Assembly: GCA_031556725.1 (NCBI GenBank)
Contig: JAVBSL010000010.1
Location: 186,001-250,000, forward strand
Direction: 5' to 3'
From: UBA935 sp031556725
Lineage (GTDB): Bacteria; Bacillota; Clostridia; Lachnospirales; Lachnospiraceae
DNA length: 64,000 nt
In this document: one piece after another, positions 42,119-53,780 of the stretch
Layout: each line of letters starts with the position of its first letter
How positions within the stretch are numbered: the stretch's first letter is position 1
Position numbers and translations under genes: made by a program
The notes under the pieces: model-generated
What the model was told of the DNA's origin: nothing
Seen by the model: the letters and a program-made list of their open reading frames with translations, nothing else
Database searches by the model: none

Positions 42119-43111
42119 TTAATTTTCTCTATATCCGGCTAAAAATTCAACGTATTTGCCGGTTCCCACAGCCACTGCCGTCATCGGATCTTCGGCTGTC
42201 ATGGTATTAATTCCTGTTTTTTCGGAGATCAATTCTTCCAAGCCACGAAGGAGACTTCCGCCACCGGTCAGAACGATTCCTCTGTCTGCAATATCTGCTG
42301 CCAATTCCGGAGGAGTTTTTTCCAATACACTGTGAATGGTTTCGATAATCTGCATGGTGGTCTCACGTAATGCTTCTTCGGTTTCTTCCGATGAAACTTT
42401 TACTGTCTTAGGCAAACCCGTTACCAGATTACGCCCTCTTACATCCATAAAGTCAACTTCCGGACGTTTAAAGGCAGAGCCAATCCTGATCTTGATATCT
42501 TCCGCTGTTCTTTCACCAATTAAAAGATTATGCTTTTTACGCATATAGCGTACCAAAGCATCATCAAAATCATCTCCGGCTATTTTAATGGAGGCACTTA
42601 CCACCGTGCCGCCTAAAGAAATAACTGCAATATCAGAAGTACCGCCGCCAATATCAACAATCATATTACCGCAGGGTTTGGCAATGTCAATACCTGCTCC
42701 GATGGCTGCTGCAATAGGTTCTTCAATAATAGAAACTTCCCTTGCTCCGGCCTGCATGGTAGCATCTTCTACGGCCTTCTTTTCCACTTCGGTTACACCG
42801 CTGGGTACACAAACCGCAATACGGGGTTTCCGAAAGCTTTTCCGTCCCATCGCCTTCTGGATGAAATACTTCATCATTTTTTCGGTTACTTCATAATTGG
42901 AAATAACACCTTGTCTGAGCGGTCTTACCGCAACTATATTACCAGGAGTTCTGCCTAACATCAGCCGGGCATCTTCTCCGATCGCTTTAATCTTATCGGT
43001 ATCCCGGTCAAACGCTACTACTGAGGGTTCTTTTAATACAACTCCTCTTCCTCTGATGTAAACCAGGATGCTGGCGGTTCCTAAATCAATTCCGATATCT
43101 GTGTACTGCAT
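42119..43111 (-). CDS. mbl: MreB/Mbl actin-like cell-shape protein
   Basis: 330 residues from the ATG at 43111 (AAAGGGG nine bases upstream). Actin-like ATPase: phosphate 1 DIGIDLGTASILVYI, connect 1 and phosphate 2 NMIVDIGGGTSDIAVISLGG, and adenosine motif GIVLTGGGSLLRGLEELIS. Organises side-wall peptidoglycan synthesis on the inner face of the membrane. Position next to flhO-flhP matches Bacillus mbl rather than mreB. Confidence 0.92.
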   Translation of the reverse strand: MQYTDIGIDLGTASILVYIRGRGVVLKEPSVVAFDRDTDKIKAIGEDARLMLGRTPGNIVAVRPLRQGVISNYEVTEKMMKYFIQKAMGRKSFRKPRIAVCVPSGVTEVEKKAVEDATMQAGAREVSIIEEPIAAAIGAGIDIAKPCGNMIVDIGGGTSDIAVISLGGTVVSASIKIAGDDFDDALVRYMRKKHNLLIGERTAEDIKIRIGSAFKRPEVDFMDVRGRNLVTGLPKTVKVSSEETEEALRETTMQIIETIHSVLEKTPPELAADIADRGIVLTGGGSLLRGLEELISEKTGINTMTAEDPMTAVAVGTGKYVEFLAGYREN

Positions 43112-43179
43112 TTCTTTGTACCCCTTTCTAATGGTATATATAATAATAATTTCCAAATGTTATTCAAACATACAAAATC

Positions 43180-43207
43180 ATTATAACCTATTAAAAAGGT
43201 TTTTCAA
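43180..43207 (-). promoter_or_regulatory. Sigma-A promoter of mbl-flhO-flhP
   Basis: Minus strand: TTGAAA (43207-43202), 16-bp spacer, TATAAT (43185-43180), about 70 bp upstream of the mbl ATG. No sigma-D-like site is seen, so these rod genes appear to be vegetatively transcribed. Confidence 0.68.
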
Positions 43208-43231
43208 AGCTATTTCACAAAAAATTAATAT

Positions 43232-43276
43232 TTTTGAAAAAAGCAAGAACACAATCAAATCGCATCCTTGCTTTTA
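43232..43276 (-). terminator. Terminator of uvrBA
   Basis: Minus strand AAAAGCAAG pairs with CTTGCTTTT across a 19-base loop, followed by a T-run. It lies about 40 bp after the uvrA stop. Confidence 0.7.
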
Positions 43277-43314
43277 TATTAATTATATCGGTTATTTGTT
43301 CAAATACTTTACAG

Positions 43315-46176
43315 TTATTTTTTACCTTTTTGCAAAATCTTTTTAATATACTGGCCCGTGTAGGATTTCTTGCAGGCCGCCACTTCCTCCGGTGTTCCTT
43401 TTGTCAGCACCGTTCCGCCCTTATCTCCGCCCTCGGGACCCATATCGATAATATAATCCGCTGTTTTGATTACATCCAGATTATGCTCAATGACCACTAC
43501 CGTATTACCGCCGTCGGCCAGTTGATGCAGGATTTCTACCAGTTTGTGAACATCTGCAAAATGCAGGCCGGTGGTGGGCTCATCCAGAATATAGATGGTC
43601 TTGCCGGTACTCCGGCGGCTCAACTCGGTAGCCAGCTTCACTCTTTGAGCTTCACCTCCTGACAGAGTGGTTGCCGGCTGCCCCATTTTCACATAGGAAA
43701 GACCTACGTCATAAAGGGTCTCTATTTTTCGCTTAATGGAAGGTACATTTTCAAAAAAGATATTGGCCTCCTCTACCGTCATGTCCAGAATGTCATAAAT
43801 ACTCTTTCCTTTGTATTTCACATCAAGAGTTTCCCGGTTATAGCGTTTTCCGCCGCAGACCTCACAGGGTACATATACATCCGGCAAAAAATGCATCTCA
43901 ATCTTAATGATGCCGTCACCGCTGCAGGCTTCGCATCTTCCGCCCTTTACATTAAAGCTGAACCGGCCTTTTTTATAACCCTTCGCTTTCGCATCGGTGG
44001 TTGCCGCAAACAAATCCCTGATCTGGTCAAATACTCCGGTATAGGTAGCCGGATTGGAACGAGGCGTCCTGCCGATGGGTGACTGGTCTATATCAATGAC
44101 CTTATCCAACTGTCCGATTCCTTTAATATCCGTATGCTTTCCGGGAATGGTCCGGGCCCGGTTCAGTTCCTTAGCCAGACGTTTGTAAAGAATTTCATTT
44201 ACCAGTGAGCTCTTTCCCGAACCGGATACTCCTGTTACGCAGGTCATAATTCCCAGGGGAATATCTACATCTACTTTTTTCAGGTTATTCTCCGCACCGC
44301 CGATAATCTGCAGATAACCGGCAGGGCGTCTGCGCATCTTTGGAATCGGAATTTCCGTTTTCCCGCTCAAATACTGCCCGGTTATTGATTCCTCTACCGC
44401 CATGATATCCTCGGCTGTTCCGGTGGCAATCACTTCACCGCCATGAGAGCCTGCTCCCGGTCCGATATCCACAATATAGTCGGCAGCAAACATGGTATCT
44501 TCGTCATGCTCCACCACCAGCAACGTATTTCCCAAATCTCTTAAATTCTTCAAGGTATTCAGCAATTTATCATTGTCACGCTGATGGAGCCCAATGCTGG
44601 GTTCATCCAGAATGTAGCATACCCCCACTAAGCCGGAACCGATCTGGGTAGCCAGACGGATTCGCTGCGCTTCACCGCCGGATAAAGAGGCGGTAGCTCT
44701 GGCTAAGGTCAGATAGTCCAAACCTACATCAATCAAAAATCCCACTCTGGCGCGGATTTCTTTCAATACCTGCTTACCGATTAGTTTCTGCTGGGTAGTC
44801 AGATCCATCTCCCCCACAAATGCATGAAGTGCCCCGATTGACATAGACGTGACCTCAAAAATATTTTTATCGGAAACGGTTACTGCCAGCGACTCTTTCT
44901 TCAAACGCATGCCGTTACATTCATTACAGGGAGTAATGTGCATAAAGGTTTCGTATTCCTGCTTAATGCCGTCCGAGCTGGTTTCCCGATATCGCCGCTC
45001 CACATTTTTGATCAGTCCTTCAAAAGCCACCGGATATACTCCCTGTCCCCGCTGTCCTTTATAGTGTACCTCCACTTCCCGGCCATTTGTTCCATATATC
45101 AAAACCCGCTTTGCCTCGTCACTTAACATAAAAAAGGGCGTATCCAAATCAAAATCATAAGCCTTTGCAAGGGCCTGCAAAATAGCATTGGTAAAGCTGC
45201 CGGGGTCACCGCTGGATTGCCAGCCAATCACAACAATCGCCCCTTCATTAATGCTCAGCAGTTGATTGGGAATCATCAATTCCATGCTGAATTCCATCTT
45301 ATAACCCAACCCCACACATACCGGACAGGCACCAAAAGGATTGTTGAAGGAAAAGCTGCGGGGTTCTATTTCGCTGATACTGACACCGCAATCGGGGCAG
45401 GCAAAACTCTGGCTGAAGTTCATCGGCTCTCCGTCCACCACATCCACGATCATCAGCCCTTCGGCTAATTCCATCACACTTTCAATGGAGTCGGTCAGGC
45501 GCTTTTCAATACCCTCCTTCACTACCAAACGATCTACAATAATTTCAATATTATGCTTGATATTCTTGTCCAGCTTGATTTCTTCCGAAAGCTCATACAG
45601 ATTGCCATCCACCTGAACCCGGACATAGCCGCTGCGCTTAGCCCGTTCAAATACTTTGGTGTGTTCACCCTTGCGCCCCCGCACCACCGGTGCCAACAAC
45701 TGCAATCTGGTGCCTTCCGGCAGCTCCATAATCTGGTCCACCATCTGATCGATGGTCTGTTTCTTGATTTCTTTACCGCATTGAGTACAATGAGGAATAC
45801 CGATTCTGGCATATAGTAATCGAAAATAATCATAAATTTCGGTAACCGTTCCCACTGTGGAACGAGGATTGCGGTTGGTGGACTTCTGGTCAATGGAAAT
45901 AGCCGGAGAAAGCCCCTCTATTTTTTCTACATTCGGCTTCTCCATCTGACCCAAAAACTGTCTTGCATAGGAAGACAAAGACTCCATATAACGTCTCTGG
46001 CCTTCCGCATAGATCGTATCAAAGGCCAGCGAAGACTTACCCGAACCGGATAATCCGGTCAGCACCACCAGTTCATTTCTTGGTATATCAAGATCAATAT
46101 TTTTCAGATTATGCTCATTTGCTCCCCGGATTTTAATAAATTCCCTTCTGGGAAGCATCTTCTTTGCTTCTTCCAC
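43315..46176 (-). CDS. uvrA: UvrABC system protein A
   Basis: 953-residue damage-recognition ATPase of nucleotide excision repair. Two ABC modules: Walker A GLSGSGKSSLAF near residue 41 and GVSGSGKSSLVN near 645, signatures LSGGEAQRIRLATQIGSG and LSGGEAQRVKLATEL. The first zinc site is near CTQCGKEIKK and the second is CEACSGDG...CEVCGGKRYN. Starts four bases after uvrB stops, so it is co-transcribed. Confidence 0.97.
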   Translation of the reverse strand: MEEAKKMLPRREFIKIRGANEHNLKNIDLDIPRNELVVLTGLSGSGKSSLAFDTIYAEGQRRYMESLSSYARQFLGQMEKPNVEKIEGLSPAISIDQKSTNRNPRSTVGTVTEIYDYFRLLYARIGIPHCTQCGKEIKKQTIDQMVDQIMELPEGTRLQLLAPVVRGRKGEHTKVFERAKRSGYVRVQVDGNLYELSEEIKLDKNIKHNIEIIVDRLVVKEGIEKRLTDSIESVMELAEGLMIVDVVDGEPMNFSQSFACPDCGVSISEIEPRSFSFNNPFGACPVCVGLGYKMEFSMELMIPNQLLSINEGAIVVIGWQSSGDPGSFTNAILQALAKAYDFDLDTPFFMLSDEAKRVLIYGTNGREVEVHYKGQRGQGVYPVAFEGLIKNVERRYRETSSDGIKQEYETFMHITPCNECNGMRLKKESLAVTVSDKNIFEVTSMSIGALHAFVGEMDLTTQQKLIGKQVLKEIRARVGFLIDVGLDYLTLARATASLSGGEAQRIRLATQIGSGLVGVCYILDEPSIGLHQRDNDKLLNTLKNLRDLGNTLLVVEHDEDTMFAADYIVDIGPGAGSHGGEVIATGTAEDIMAVEESITGQYLSGKTEIPIPKMRRRPAGYLQIIGGAENNLKKVDVDIPLGIMTCVTGVSGSGKSSLVNEILYKRLAKELNRARTIPGKHTDIKGIGQLDKVIDIDQSPIGRTPRSNPATYTGVFDQIRDLFAATTDAKAKGYKKGRFSFNVKGGRCEACSGDGIIKIEMHFLPDVYVPCEVCGGKRYNRETLDVKYKGKSIYDILDMTVEEANIFFENVPSIKRKIETLYDVGLSYVKMGQPATTLSGGEAQRVKLATELSRRSTGKTIYILDEPTTGLHFADVHKLVEILHQLADGGNTVVVIEHNLDVIKTADYIIDMGPEGGDKGGTVLTKGTPEEVAACKKSYTGQYIKKILQKGKK

Positions 46177-46179
46177 TTG

Positions 46180-48174
<1,995 letters not shown>

Positions 48175-48217
48175 GTTAAGTACCTCCATGTTAGTCCGCC
48201 GCATAATGCTGAATATG

Positions 48218-48226
48218 ATTATAGCA
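48218..48226 (-). promoter_or_regulatory. Extended -10 promoter of uvrB
   Basis: Minus strand TGCTATAAT (48226-48218), about 45 bp upstream of the start codon; no good -35 hexamer at 17 bp, as is usual for extended -10 promoters. No LexA box of the CGAAC-N4-GTTCG type seen by eye, although GAACAGTTGTTC at about 48256-48267 is a near-palindrome of similar layout. Confidence 0.5.
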
Positions 48227-48285
48227 TACCGTATATAAAAAGTACAGCAGAAAAGGAACAACTGTTCGATTTATTTGCGGGCCAT

Positions 48286-48314
48286 TTAAAAGCAGAGGGT
48301 TTCGTACCCTCTGC
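48286..48314 (-). terminator. Terminator of the ftsEX/M23/S41 operon
   Basis: Minus strand GCAGAGGGT pairs perfectly with ACCCTCTGC over a five-base loop, followed by TTTT. It is 23 bp after the S41 protease stop. Confidence 0.85.
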
Positions 48315-48336
48315 CTATAGTCTGCCCAATATTATC

Positions 48337-49605
48337 CTAGTCACCAATCTGTTCCGTTATCACTTCTATTGCGCGGTCAATCTGCACATCTATACCTTCA
48401 TCAAAGTATGCATCTTTATCAAATTCCACTTCAATATCCGGTGTGACCCCCACACCCCCCAGATTTTTTCCCAAAGGTGTAAAGTAGGAACTCACGGTCA
48501 GCTTCACTGCTGTACCATCGGAAAGGCTGATCACTTGCTGTACCACGCCTTTGCCATATGTGGTATTACCAATTAAGATTCCCTTTTTGTAATCCTGAAT
48601 CGCTCCGGCCAAAATTTCCGATGCACTGGCTGAATTCCCATTTATCAGAACCACTAACGGCATCTGCAATTCATTTTCACCATTGCAGGTATGCTCATTC
48701 CGCTTTCCGTCCCGATCCTCGGTATATACAATCAGTCCTTTCGGTAATATCTTTCTGGCTATTTCCGTTACCGCTGCCAAGCTGCCGCCCGGATTACTCC
48801 GCAAATCCAGAATCAATCCCTTAATTTTATTTTCGTTCAAAACGGCCATCGCTTCCGTATACTGATCCGGCGTAACATCATCAAACTCCATTATCCGCAA
48901 ATAACCGATATCCCCCTCCATCACACCGGAATAAACCGTATTGGCTTCCAAAGATTTCTTTCTAACCAGGTCAAACTCCAGATAATCCATTTCGCCTTCC
49001 CGGTAAATAGTGAGATGTACCGTAGTGTTCTCCGGTCCTCTGACTAAGGCTACCACTTGGGATGAGGTGTATCCCCGGACATCTATACCGTCCACTTTTA
49101 CAATAAAATCACCCTCCCGCAAGTCCGATTCTGCTGCCGAACCATCCTCCATAATACCGCCGATAGATACCAGTTCCTGCTCCTGATCATAACCGATATA
49201 AGCACCGATACCAAAAGTAATTCCTTCCATACTGTTTTTGGCTATCTTCAGTTCCTCGGCCGAATAATATTCTGCATAAGGATCTCCCAATGCTGCAATC
49301 ATTCCCTTATAAATACCTGTTTCCAACTGTTCCACAGCAACATCTGTTTTGTAATAATTTTCATTAATAATCTGTTCCAAGACCGACAGCTTCTTAAGCA
49401 TACCCGAATTTATGATGCCGCTGCTGCTCTCTGCCTGCGTACCCGACTCTTCTTTTACCGCACCGTCAAGCGTATATGCTTTCACATATCCATATATACT
49501 TTTTCCGGCAAATATTGCACTTACAATCAGCAAGCCGGTTACCAAACCCAAGAGAAATCCGGTTAACAGTCCCTGGCCGCCTTTAGATTTATTTTCACTT
49601 TCCAA
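48337..49605 (-). CDS. S41 carboxy-terminal processing protease (CtpA/CtpB type)
   Basis: 422 residues. One N-terminal membrane helix (~13-35), then a PDZ domain (SIGGIMEDGSAAESDLREGDFIVKVDG, around 140-210) and the S41 catalytic domain with GLILDLRSNPGGSLAAVTEIA, the serine in NGNSASASEILAGAIQDY, and the lysine in GNTTYGKGVVQ, i.e. an intact Ser/Lys dyad. An exported, membrane-tethered protease. Last gene of the operon with ftsE, ftsX and the M23 hydrolase, so it may process or degrade the hydrolase (inference). B. subtilis CtpB is similar in layout and acts on a sporulation signalling protein. Confidence 0.92.
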   Translation of the reverse strand: MESENKSKGGQGLLTGFLLGLVTGLLIVSAIFAGKSIYGYVKAYTLDGAVKEESGTQAESSSGIINSGMLKKLSVLEQIINENYYKTDVAVEQLETGIYKGMIAALGDPYAEYYSAEELKIAKNSMEGITFGIGAYIGYDQEQELVSIGGIMEDGSAAESDLREGDFIVKVDGIDVRGYTSSQVVALVRGPENTTVHLTIYREGEMDYLEFDLVRKKSLEANTVYSGVMEGDIGYLRIMEFDDVTPDQYTEAMAVLNENKIKGLILDLRSNPGGSLAAVTEIARKILPKGLIVYTEDRDGKRNEHTCNGENELQMPLVVLINGNSASASEILAGAIQDYKKGILIGNTTYGKGVVQQVISLSDGTAVKLTVSSYFTPLGKNLGGVGVTPDIEVEFDKDAYFDEGIDVQIDRAIEVITEQIGD

Positions 49606-49640
49606 TGTTCATCTTCTCCGCTATTCCTGCTATTTCCTTT

Positions 49641-50858
49641 TTATGAACCCACATAGCTCCAAGGAGTTACATAATTTCCGCCTACCCGAACACTAAAATG
49701 CAAGTGATTACCGGTAGAACGCCCTGTTGAGCCCACTGCCGCTATCTTTTGTCCTCTGCTGACTTCTGCTCCCGCAGATACATATAGAGCCGAAGCATGC
49801 ATGTATATCGTATAAATGCCGTCTCCGTGATCGATCATAATGTAATTTCCCATACTTCCGCTATAATCGGCAGCAACTACCTTTCCGTTATAAGCCGCCA
49901 CAATCGCACTTCCTCCCGCTGCTCCTATGTCAATACCATTATGGAACTGAGGTACATTAAGAATCGGGTGGATCCGGTTGCCGTATTCTTCCGTAACCCT
50001 CGTAGAGGAAGGTACCGGCCAGGCAAAGACACCGCCATCATACTTGCGGCCTTGTTCCGCTGCCAGTTTGGCCCGCTCTTCCGCAACAGCTTTTTCTAAA
50101 GCTTTGATGGTATCGTTTTGCTCTGCAATATCCGCTTCGTATTCTCTGATTGCCTGCTCTTTTTGGGCAATGTCTCCCTCTACCGCTGTAATTTGTTTTT
50201 CTTTTTCACCGATCAGTTCGTTCAAAGCCGCCTGTTCTTCATCTACAGCTATTTTAGCTTCATCCAAGATCCCTTTTTCTTCCTCCAGGGCTTCTTTGCA
50301 AAGAGCAACATACTCCGAATGCAAAGTATATTCCTGCAGCTTATTCCGATCATATTCCGAAAGCTGTTCAATATAGTCAGCCTTGTTCAGCATATCCCCA
50401 AAGCCTTTCGAATTAAAAAGCATATCCAGATAAAATACTTCACCCTGTTCGTACATAAACCGGATCCGCACTTTCATCGCCTCATACTGCGCTGTCTGCA
50501 CTTCAACCGCTTCCTTCAGTTCAACTTCTTTATCGGCAATCTCTGTTTCCTTATCACTGATCATTTGTTTCAGTTCAGCAATTTTAGCTTCTACTGCCAT
50601 CAGATTGGCATCCAACTCCTTGATATACTGAGCCAGGCTTGCCTTCGAGCTTTCCAGGCTTTGTTTTATATCTTTTACATTGGTCAGATTACCCTGTAAT
50701 TCATTTTTTGCTTTCTTTGCATTGGCAATTTCTTCTTCCTTGGCTTTGATACTGTCATTGGTCAGGGTGCCCGCATAAACCTTCTCACCCTTCCCGCTTA
50801 ACGATACCGAAACAATCGCCAGCACAATGATACACAAAAAAATCTTCCATCGTTTCAT
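49641..50858 (-). CDS. Coiled-coil M23 peptidoglycan hydrolase, EnvC/PcsB-like
   Basis: 405 residues: signal peptide 1-28 (LCIIVLAIVSVSLSG), long coiled coil from about 33 to 265 (EEIANAKKAKNELQG, then KEKQITAVEGDIAQKEQAIRE), and a C-terminal LytM/M23 domain from ~285. The zinc ligands are present (HNGIDIG with H and D, and HLHF near the end, plus MHAS), so the endopeptidase should be active, unlike E. coli EnvC whose LytM domain is degenerate. The coiled-coil architecture and the ftsX gene immediately upstream indicate it is the hydrolase or activator controlled by FtsEX at the septum or side wall. Confidence 0.9.
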   Translation of the reverse strand: MKRWKIFLCIIVLAIVSVSLSGKGEKVYAGTLTNDSIKAKEEEIANAKKAKNELQGNLTNVKDIKQSLESSKASLAQYIKELDANLMAVEAKIAELKQMISDKETEIADKEVELKEAVEVQTAQYEAMKVRIRFMYEQGEVFYLDMLFNSKGFGDMLNKADYIEQLSEYDRNKLQEYTLHSEYVALCKEALEEEKGILDEAKIAVDEEQAALNELIGEKEKQITAVEGDIAQKEQAIREYEADIAEQNDTIKALEKAVAEERAKLAAEQGRKYDGGVFAWPVPSSTRVTEEYGNRIHPILNVPQFHNGIDIGAAGGSAIVAAYNGKVVAADYSGSMGNYIMIDHGDGIYTIYMHASALYVSAGAEVSRGQKIAAVGSTGRSTGNHLHFSVRVGGNYVTPWSYVGS

Positions 50859-50870
50859 TTGTCAGCCAAC

Positions 50871-51767
50871 CTATACCCTTAGATGTTTTCTTACCGTAAC
50901 GATACTTCCCAGCAAACCGATTCCCGCTCCCATGGCAACGGATACCGGTACCAGGGTCTGGAACAGGACCTCCACCGGCAAAAAAGCCAGCAGATTGGAT
51001 AAAGCTGAAAATTTATCAACAATATATTCGATCATCTTGTTATAAACCAGATAAACCAGCAGCAGCGGAATAGCCGATCCGACTACGCCGATTATAATAC
51101 CTTCAATGACAAAGGGTGATCTTACAAAAAAGTCCGTTGCCCCGATATATTTCATAATATTTATTTCTTCCTTACGAACCGAAATACCGATGGTTACGGT
51201 ATTGCTGATCAGGAAAATCGATACTGCCAGCAAAATACCGATAATGCCCATTGTCATATAGGCCACTAATGCATTAATGCCGCTAAGTGTGGCAGCGGTC
51301 AGCTCGGAACGGTTTACCTTCCGGACCTCCGGCATGGATTCCAGATAAGATACCAGGGTGGGCTGCATAGATACATCACTAAGGTAAATCTCAAAGTTAG
51401 CCGAATTTTCCAGGGGATTTTCGGTAAAACCATCTGCGTATTCCCCCAGGTATTCTACTTTAAAGCTTTCCCATGCCTCTTCTGTTGAAATAAAATTCAC
51501 TTTAGATACTTCAGCCCGTTTGGAAATGATATTACCGATCTCCTCCATCCGTTCCGAAGAGGTTCCCTGTTCAAAAAAAATGGTAATCGAAACACCTTCC
51601 TGCGCACTCTTAACAATATTCTGAAAGTTCATTAAAACAGCAAAGAAAACACCGAAAAGAAATAAACAGGACCCGATGGTGGCAATCGAAGCGAGGGAAA
51701 ACAGCTTGTTTCTGAATATATTTCTGATTCCTTGTCTAATGGTATAAAAAAATGTGCTAATCCTCAT
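50871..51767 (-). CDS. ftsX: Cell-division ABC transporter permease FtsX
   Basis: 298 residues with four membrane helices (about 22-45, 170-195, 222-245, 270-290) and the large extracellular loop (~50-165, with ISIFFEQGTSSERMEEI-like content and TEEAWESFKVEYLGEYADGF) that contacts a peptidoglycan hydrolase. Overlaps the end of ftsE by 11 bases and is followed by the M23 hydrolase. It transmits ATP hydrolysis by FtsE to the hydrolase outside. Confidence 0.94.
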   Translation of the reverse strand: MRISTFFYTIRQGIRNIFRNKLFSLASIATIGSCLFLFGVFFAVLMNFQNIVKSAQEGVSITIFFEQGTSSERMEEIGNIISKRAEVSKVNFISTEEAWESFKVEYLGEYADGFTENPLENSANFEIYLSDVSMQPTLVSYLESMPEVRKVNRSELTAATLSGINALVAYMTMGIIGILLAVSIFLISNTVTIGISVRKEEINIMKYIGATDFFVRSPFVIEGIIIGVVGSAIPLLLVYLVYNKMIEYIVDKFSALSNLLAFLPVEVLFQTLVPVSVAMGAGIGLLGSIVTVRKHLRV

Positions 51768-52503
51768 CTACATAACCACCTTTTTCTTCATCACTAATGA
51801 TTATTCCGCGTTTCATCGTAACTACTCTTTTCTGCATTGCATTTACGATTTCTCTGTTGTGGGTTACGATAATAACCGTCGTCCCATTTTCATTAATCTG
51901 CTCCAGCAGTTTCATAATATCCCATGAGTTATTGGGATCCAAATTACCGGTAGGCTCATCTGCCAGCAGAATACTTGGCCGGTTTACCAAAGCTCTGGCC
52001 AAGGCTACTCTTTGCTGCTCACCGCCGGAAAGCTGACGGGGTTTGGCTTTATATTTTCCAGCCAGCCCTACTGTGGCTAAGATGCTGGGAACATTTCTTT
52101 TGATGTCTTTATTAGGTACCTGAATGATCCGCTGGGCAAATGCAACATTGTCATATACAGTCAGTTCCTTTAACAAACGGAAATCCTGGAATACGATTCC
52201 AAGATTTCTTCTGAATTTGGGAATTTTGCGATGACGGATCTTGCTCAGATCATAACCCATCACATTAATGTACCCTGATGTGGGCACCAGCTCCCGCAGA
52301 AGCAGTTTAATTAATGTGGACTTTCCCGATCCGCTGTCACCTACCACAAAAACAAACTCACCCCTGTTTATATGTAAATTCACACCGTTTAGTGCCGGTG
52401 CACCGGTGGCATATGCCTTGCTGACATTTTCCAGGGTAATGATTTCTTCATTCCCCACCACCGCTTTCTTTCTGTTTCGCCGTTTACTCTCTTTTCTCTC
52501 CAA
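51757..52503 (-). CDS. ftsE: Cell-division ABC transporter ATPase FtsE
   Basis: 248 residues. Walker A GDSGSGKSTLIKLLLRE near residue 55, Q-loop FQDFRLLKELTVYDNVAFA, signature LSGGEQQRVALARAL, Walker B ILLADEPTGNLDPN and H-loop VTHNREIV. A basic ~20-residue N-terminal extension (MERKESKRRNRKKAVVGNE) precedes the usual start ITLENVSKAY; the actual initiator could be internal, but no better ribosome site is seen. Confidence 0.95.
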   Translation of the reverse strand: MERKESKRRNRKKAVVGNEEIITLENVSKAYATGAPALNGVNLHINRGEFVFVVGDSGSGKSTLIKLLLRELVPTSGYINVMGYDLSKIRHRKIPKFRRNLGIVFQDFRLLKELTVYDNVAFAQRIIQVPNKDIKRNVPSILATVGLAGKYKAKPRQLSGGEQQRVALARALVNRPSILLADEPTGNLDPNNSWDIMKLLEQINENGTTVIIVTHNREIVNAMQKRVVTMKRGIIISDEEKGGYVDED

Positions 52504-52520
52504 AGTACTTCACCGCCATT

Positions 52521-53609
52521 CTAATATTCAAAGCTTTCCATGTATTTCATGTATTTCACTACCATCAGCGCGATTCTGAAAGTTATCGCATCTTCAAAGA
52601 CCCGTAAATCCAAGCCTGTACTCTTCTGCAGCTTATCCAGACGATACACCAGCGTATTCCGGTGGATAAACAACTGTCTGGAGGTTTCGGAAACATTCAG
52701 GCTGTTTTCAAAGAATTTGGCAATGGTAACCAGGGTTTCCTCATCAAAATCATCCGGACTCTTACCGCCGAAAATTTCCTTGATAAAGATTTTGCACAAA
52801 GGCATTGGCAGCTGATAGATCAAACGGCCGATACCCAACTGGTTATAAGCAATCACACTTCTTTCATCAAAAAAGATTTTGCCTACGTCCAAAGCCATCT
52901 TGGCTTCCTTATATGAACGGCTGACCTCTTTGATTTCCTTAATTACAGTGCCGTAGGATATATGAATGCCGGTCAGGCCTTCCTTCTGTAAATAGTTTTC
53001 AATGGCACAGGCACTCTTCTCGATATCTTTGCCGCTGTCGCCTTCCGACAGATCCTTCACGACGATGACATTGCTTTCATCTACCGCTGTCACAAAGTCC
53101 TTGGTGTTATTGCCTAAAAAGGCACGTACTAATTCTAAGGTATTGTTTTCCCGGCTGCCTTCTGTCTCCACCATCAGTACCACTCTTCGTACCTCAGTCT
53201 GGATATGCAGCTTCTTGGCGCGGCTGTATATATCAATTAACAATAAATTGTCCAACAGCAGATTTTTGATAAAATTATCTTTATCAAAACGTTCTTTATA
53301 AGCTACCATCAGATTCTGGATCTGATAAGCCACCATTTTACCAATTGTATATACGTCTTCTCCGGCACCGTCGGCAATCAGAATATACTCCAACTGCAGA
53401 TCGTCAAATATCTTAAAATACTGATGACCCTGAATCTCCTGTGAATCAGCCATTGATTTGGCAAATTCAACTGCTTCTTCGGCACACTGGGCCATACTTA
53501 TGCCGGTGGATGCTACTTCCTTCCCCTCTGTGTCCATTACGCAGAACTCTACTCTGGCAATGGCTTTAAGACCTTCTATCGTATTTTGCAGAATCTGATT
53601 CGAAATCAT
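52521..53609 (-). CDS. CdaR/PucR-type transcriptional regulator
   Basis: 362 residues from the ATG at 53609 (AAGGAGT eight bases upstream). N-terminal putative sugar-diacid recognition domain (NQILQNTIEGLKAIARVEFCVMDT), GGDEF-like middle (IHISYGTVIKEIKEVSRSYKEAK) and C-terminal PucR helix-turn-helix ETSRQLFIHRNTLVYRLDKLQKSTGLDLRV. The ligand is unknown. It starts the block followed at 18 bp by ftsE, so this one-component regulator may be co-transcribed with a cell-wall operon, an arrangement worth noting. Confidence 0.88.
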   Translation of the reverse strand: MISNQILQNTIEGLKAIARVEFCVMDTEGKEVASTGISMAQCAEEAVEFAKSMADSQEIQGHQYFKIFDDLQLEYILIADGAGEDVYTIGKMVAYQIQNLMVAYKERFDKDNFIKNLLLDNLLLIDIYSRAKKLHIQTEVRRVVLMVETEGSRENNTLELVRAFLGNNTKDFVTAVDESNVIVVKDLSEGDSGKDIEKSACAIENYLQKEGLTGIHISYGTVIKEIKEVSRSYKEAKMALDVGKIFFDERSVIAYNQLGIGRLIYQLPMPLCKIFIKEIFGGKSPDDFDEETLVTIAKFFENSLNVSETSRQLFIHRNTLVYRLDKLQKSTGLDLRVFEDAITFRIALMVVKYMKYMESFEY

Positions 53610-53750
53610 ATATCCCCACTCCTTATGTAATCGGTACGGAAGCAAACCTTAACTTTCATACACTCACTAATCATTTTAATACAATTGTACATAAAAATCT
53701 ACCTAAAATTTAGATTTTTTATTGTTTTTTTGTGAATTTTAACCAAAAAG

Positions 53751-53780
53751 AAAAAAAAGCAATCAAGATATTGCTTTTTT
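53751..53780 (+). terminator. Hairpin with T-run overlapping the yjfB promoter
   Basis: AAAAAAGCAAT pairs with ATTGCTTTTTT around CAAGAT. Both sides carry A/T runs, so it could stop transcription in either direction. It lies in a divergent intergenic region, where a terminator is not expected. Confidence 0.5.

Noticed and set aside
48256..48267. LexA box upstream of uvrB
   Set aside because: GAACAGTTGTTC resembles the half-sites GAAC/GTTC but lacks the CGAAC-N4-GTTCG form; a binding assay or regulon-wide motif search would be needed.
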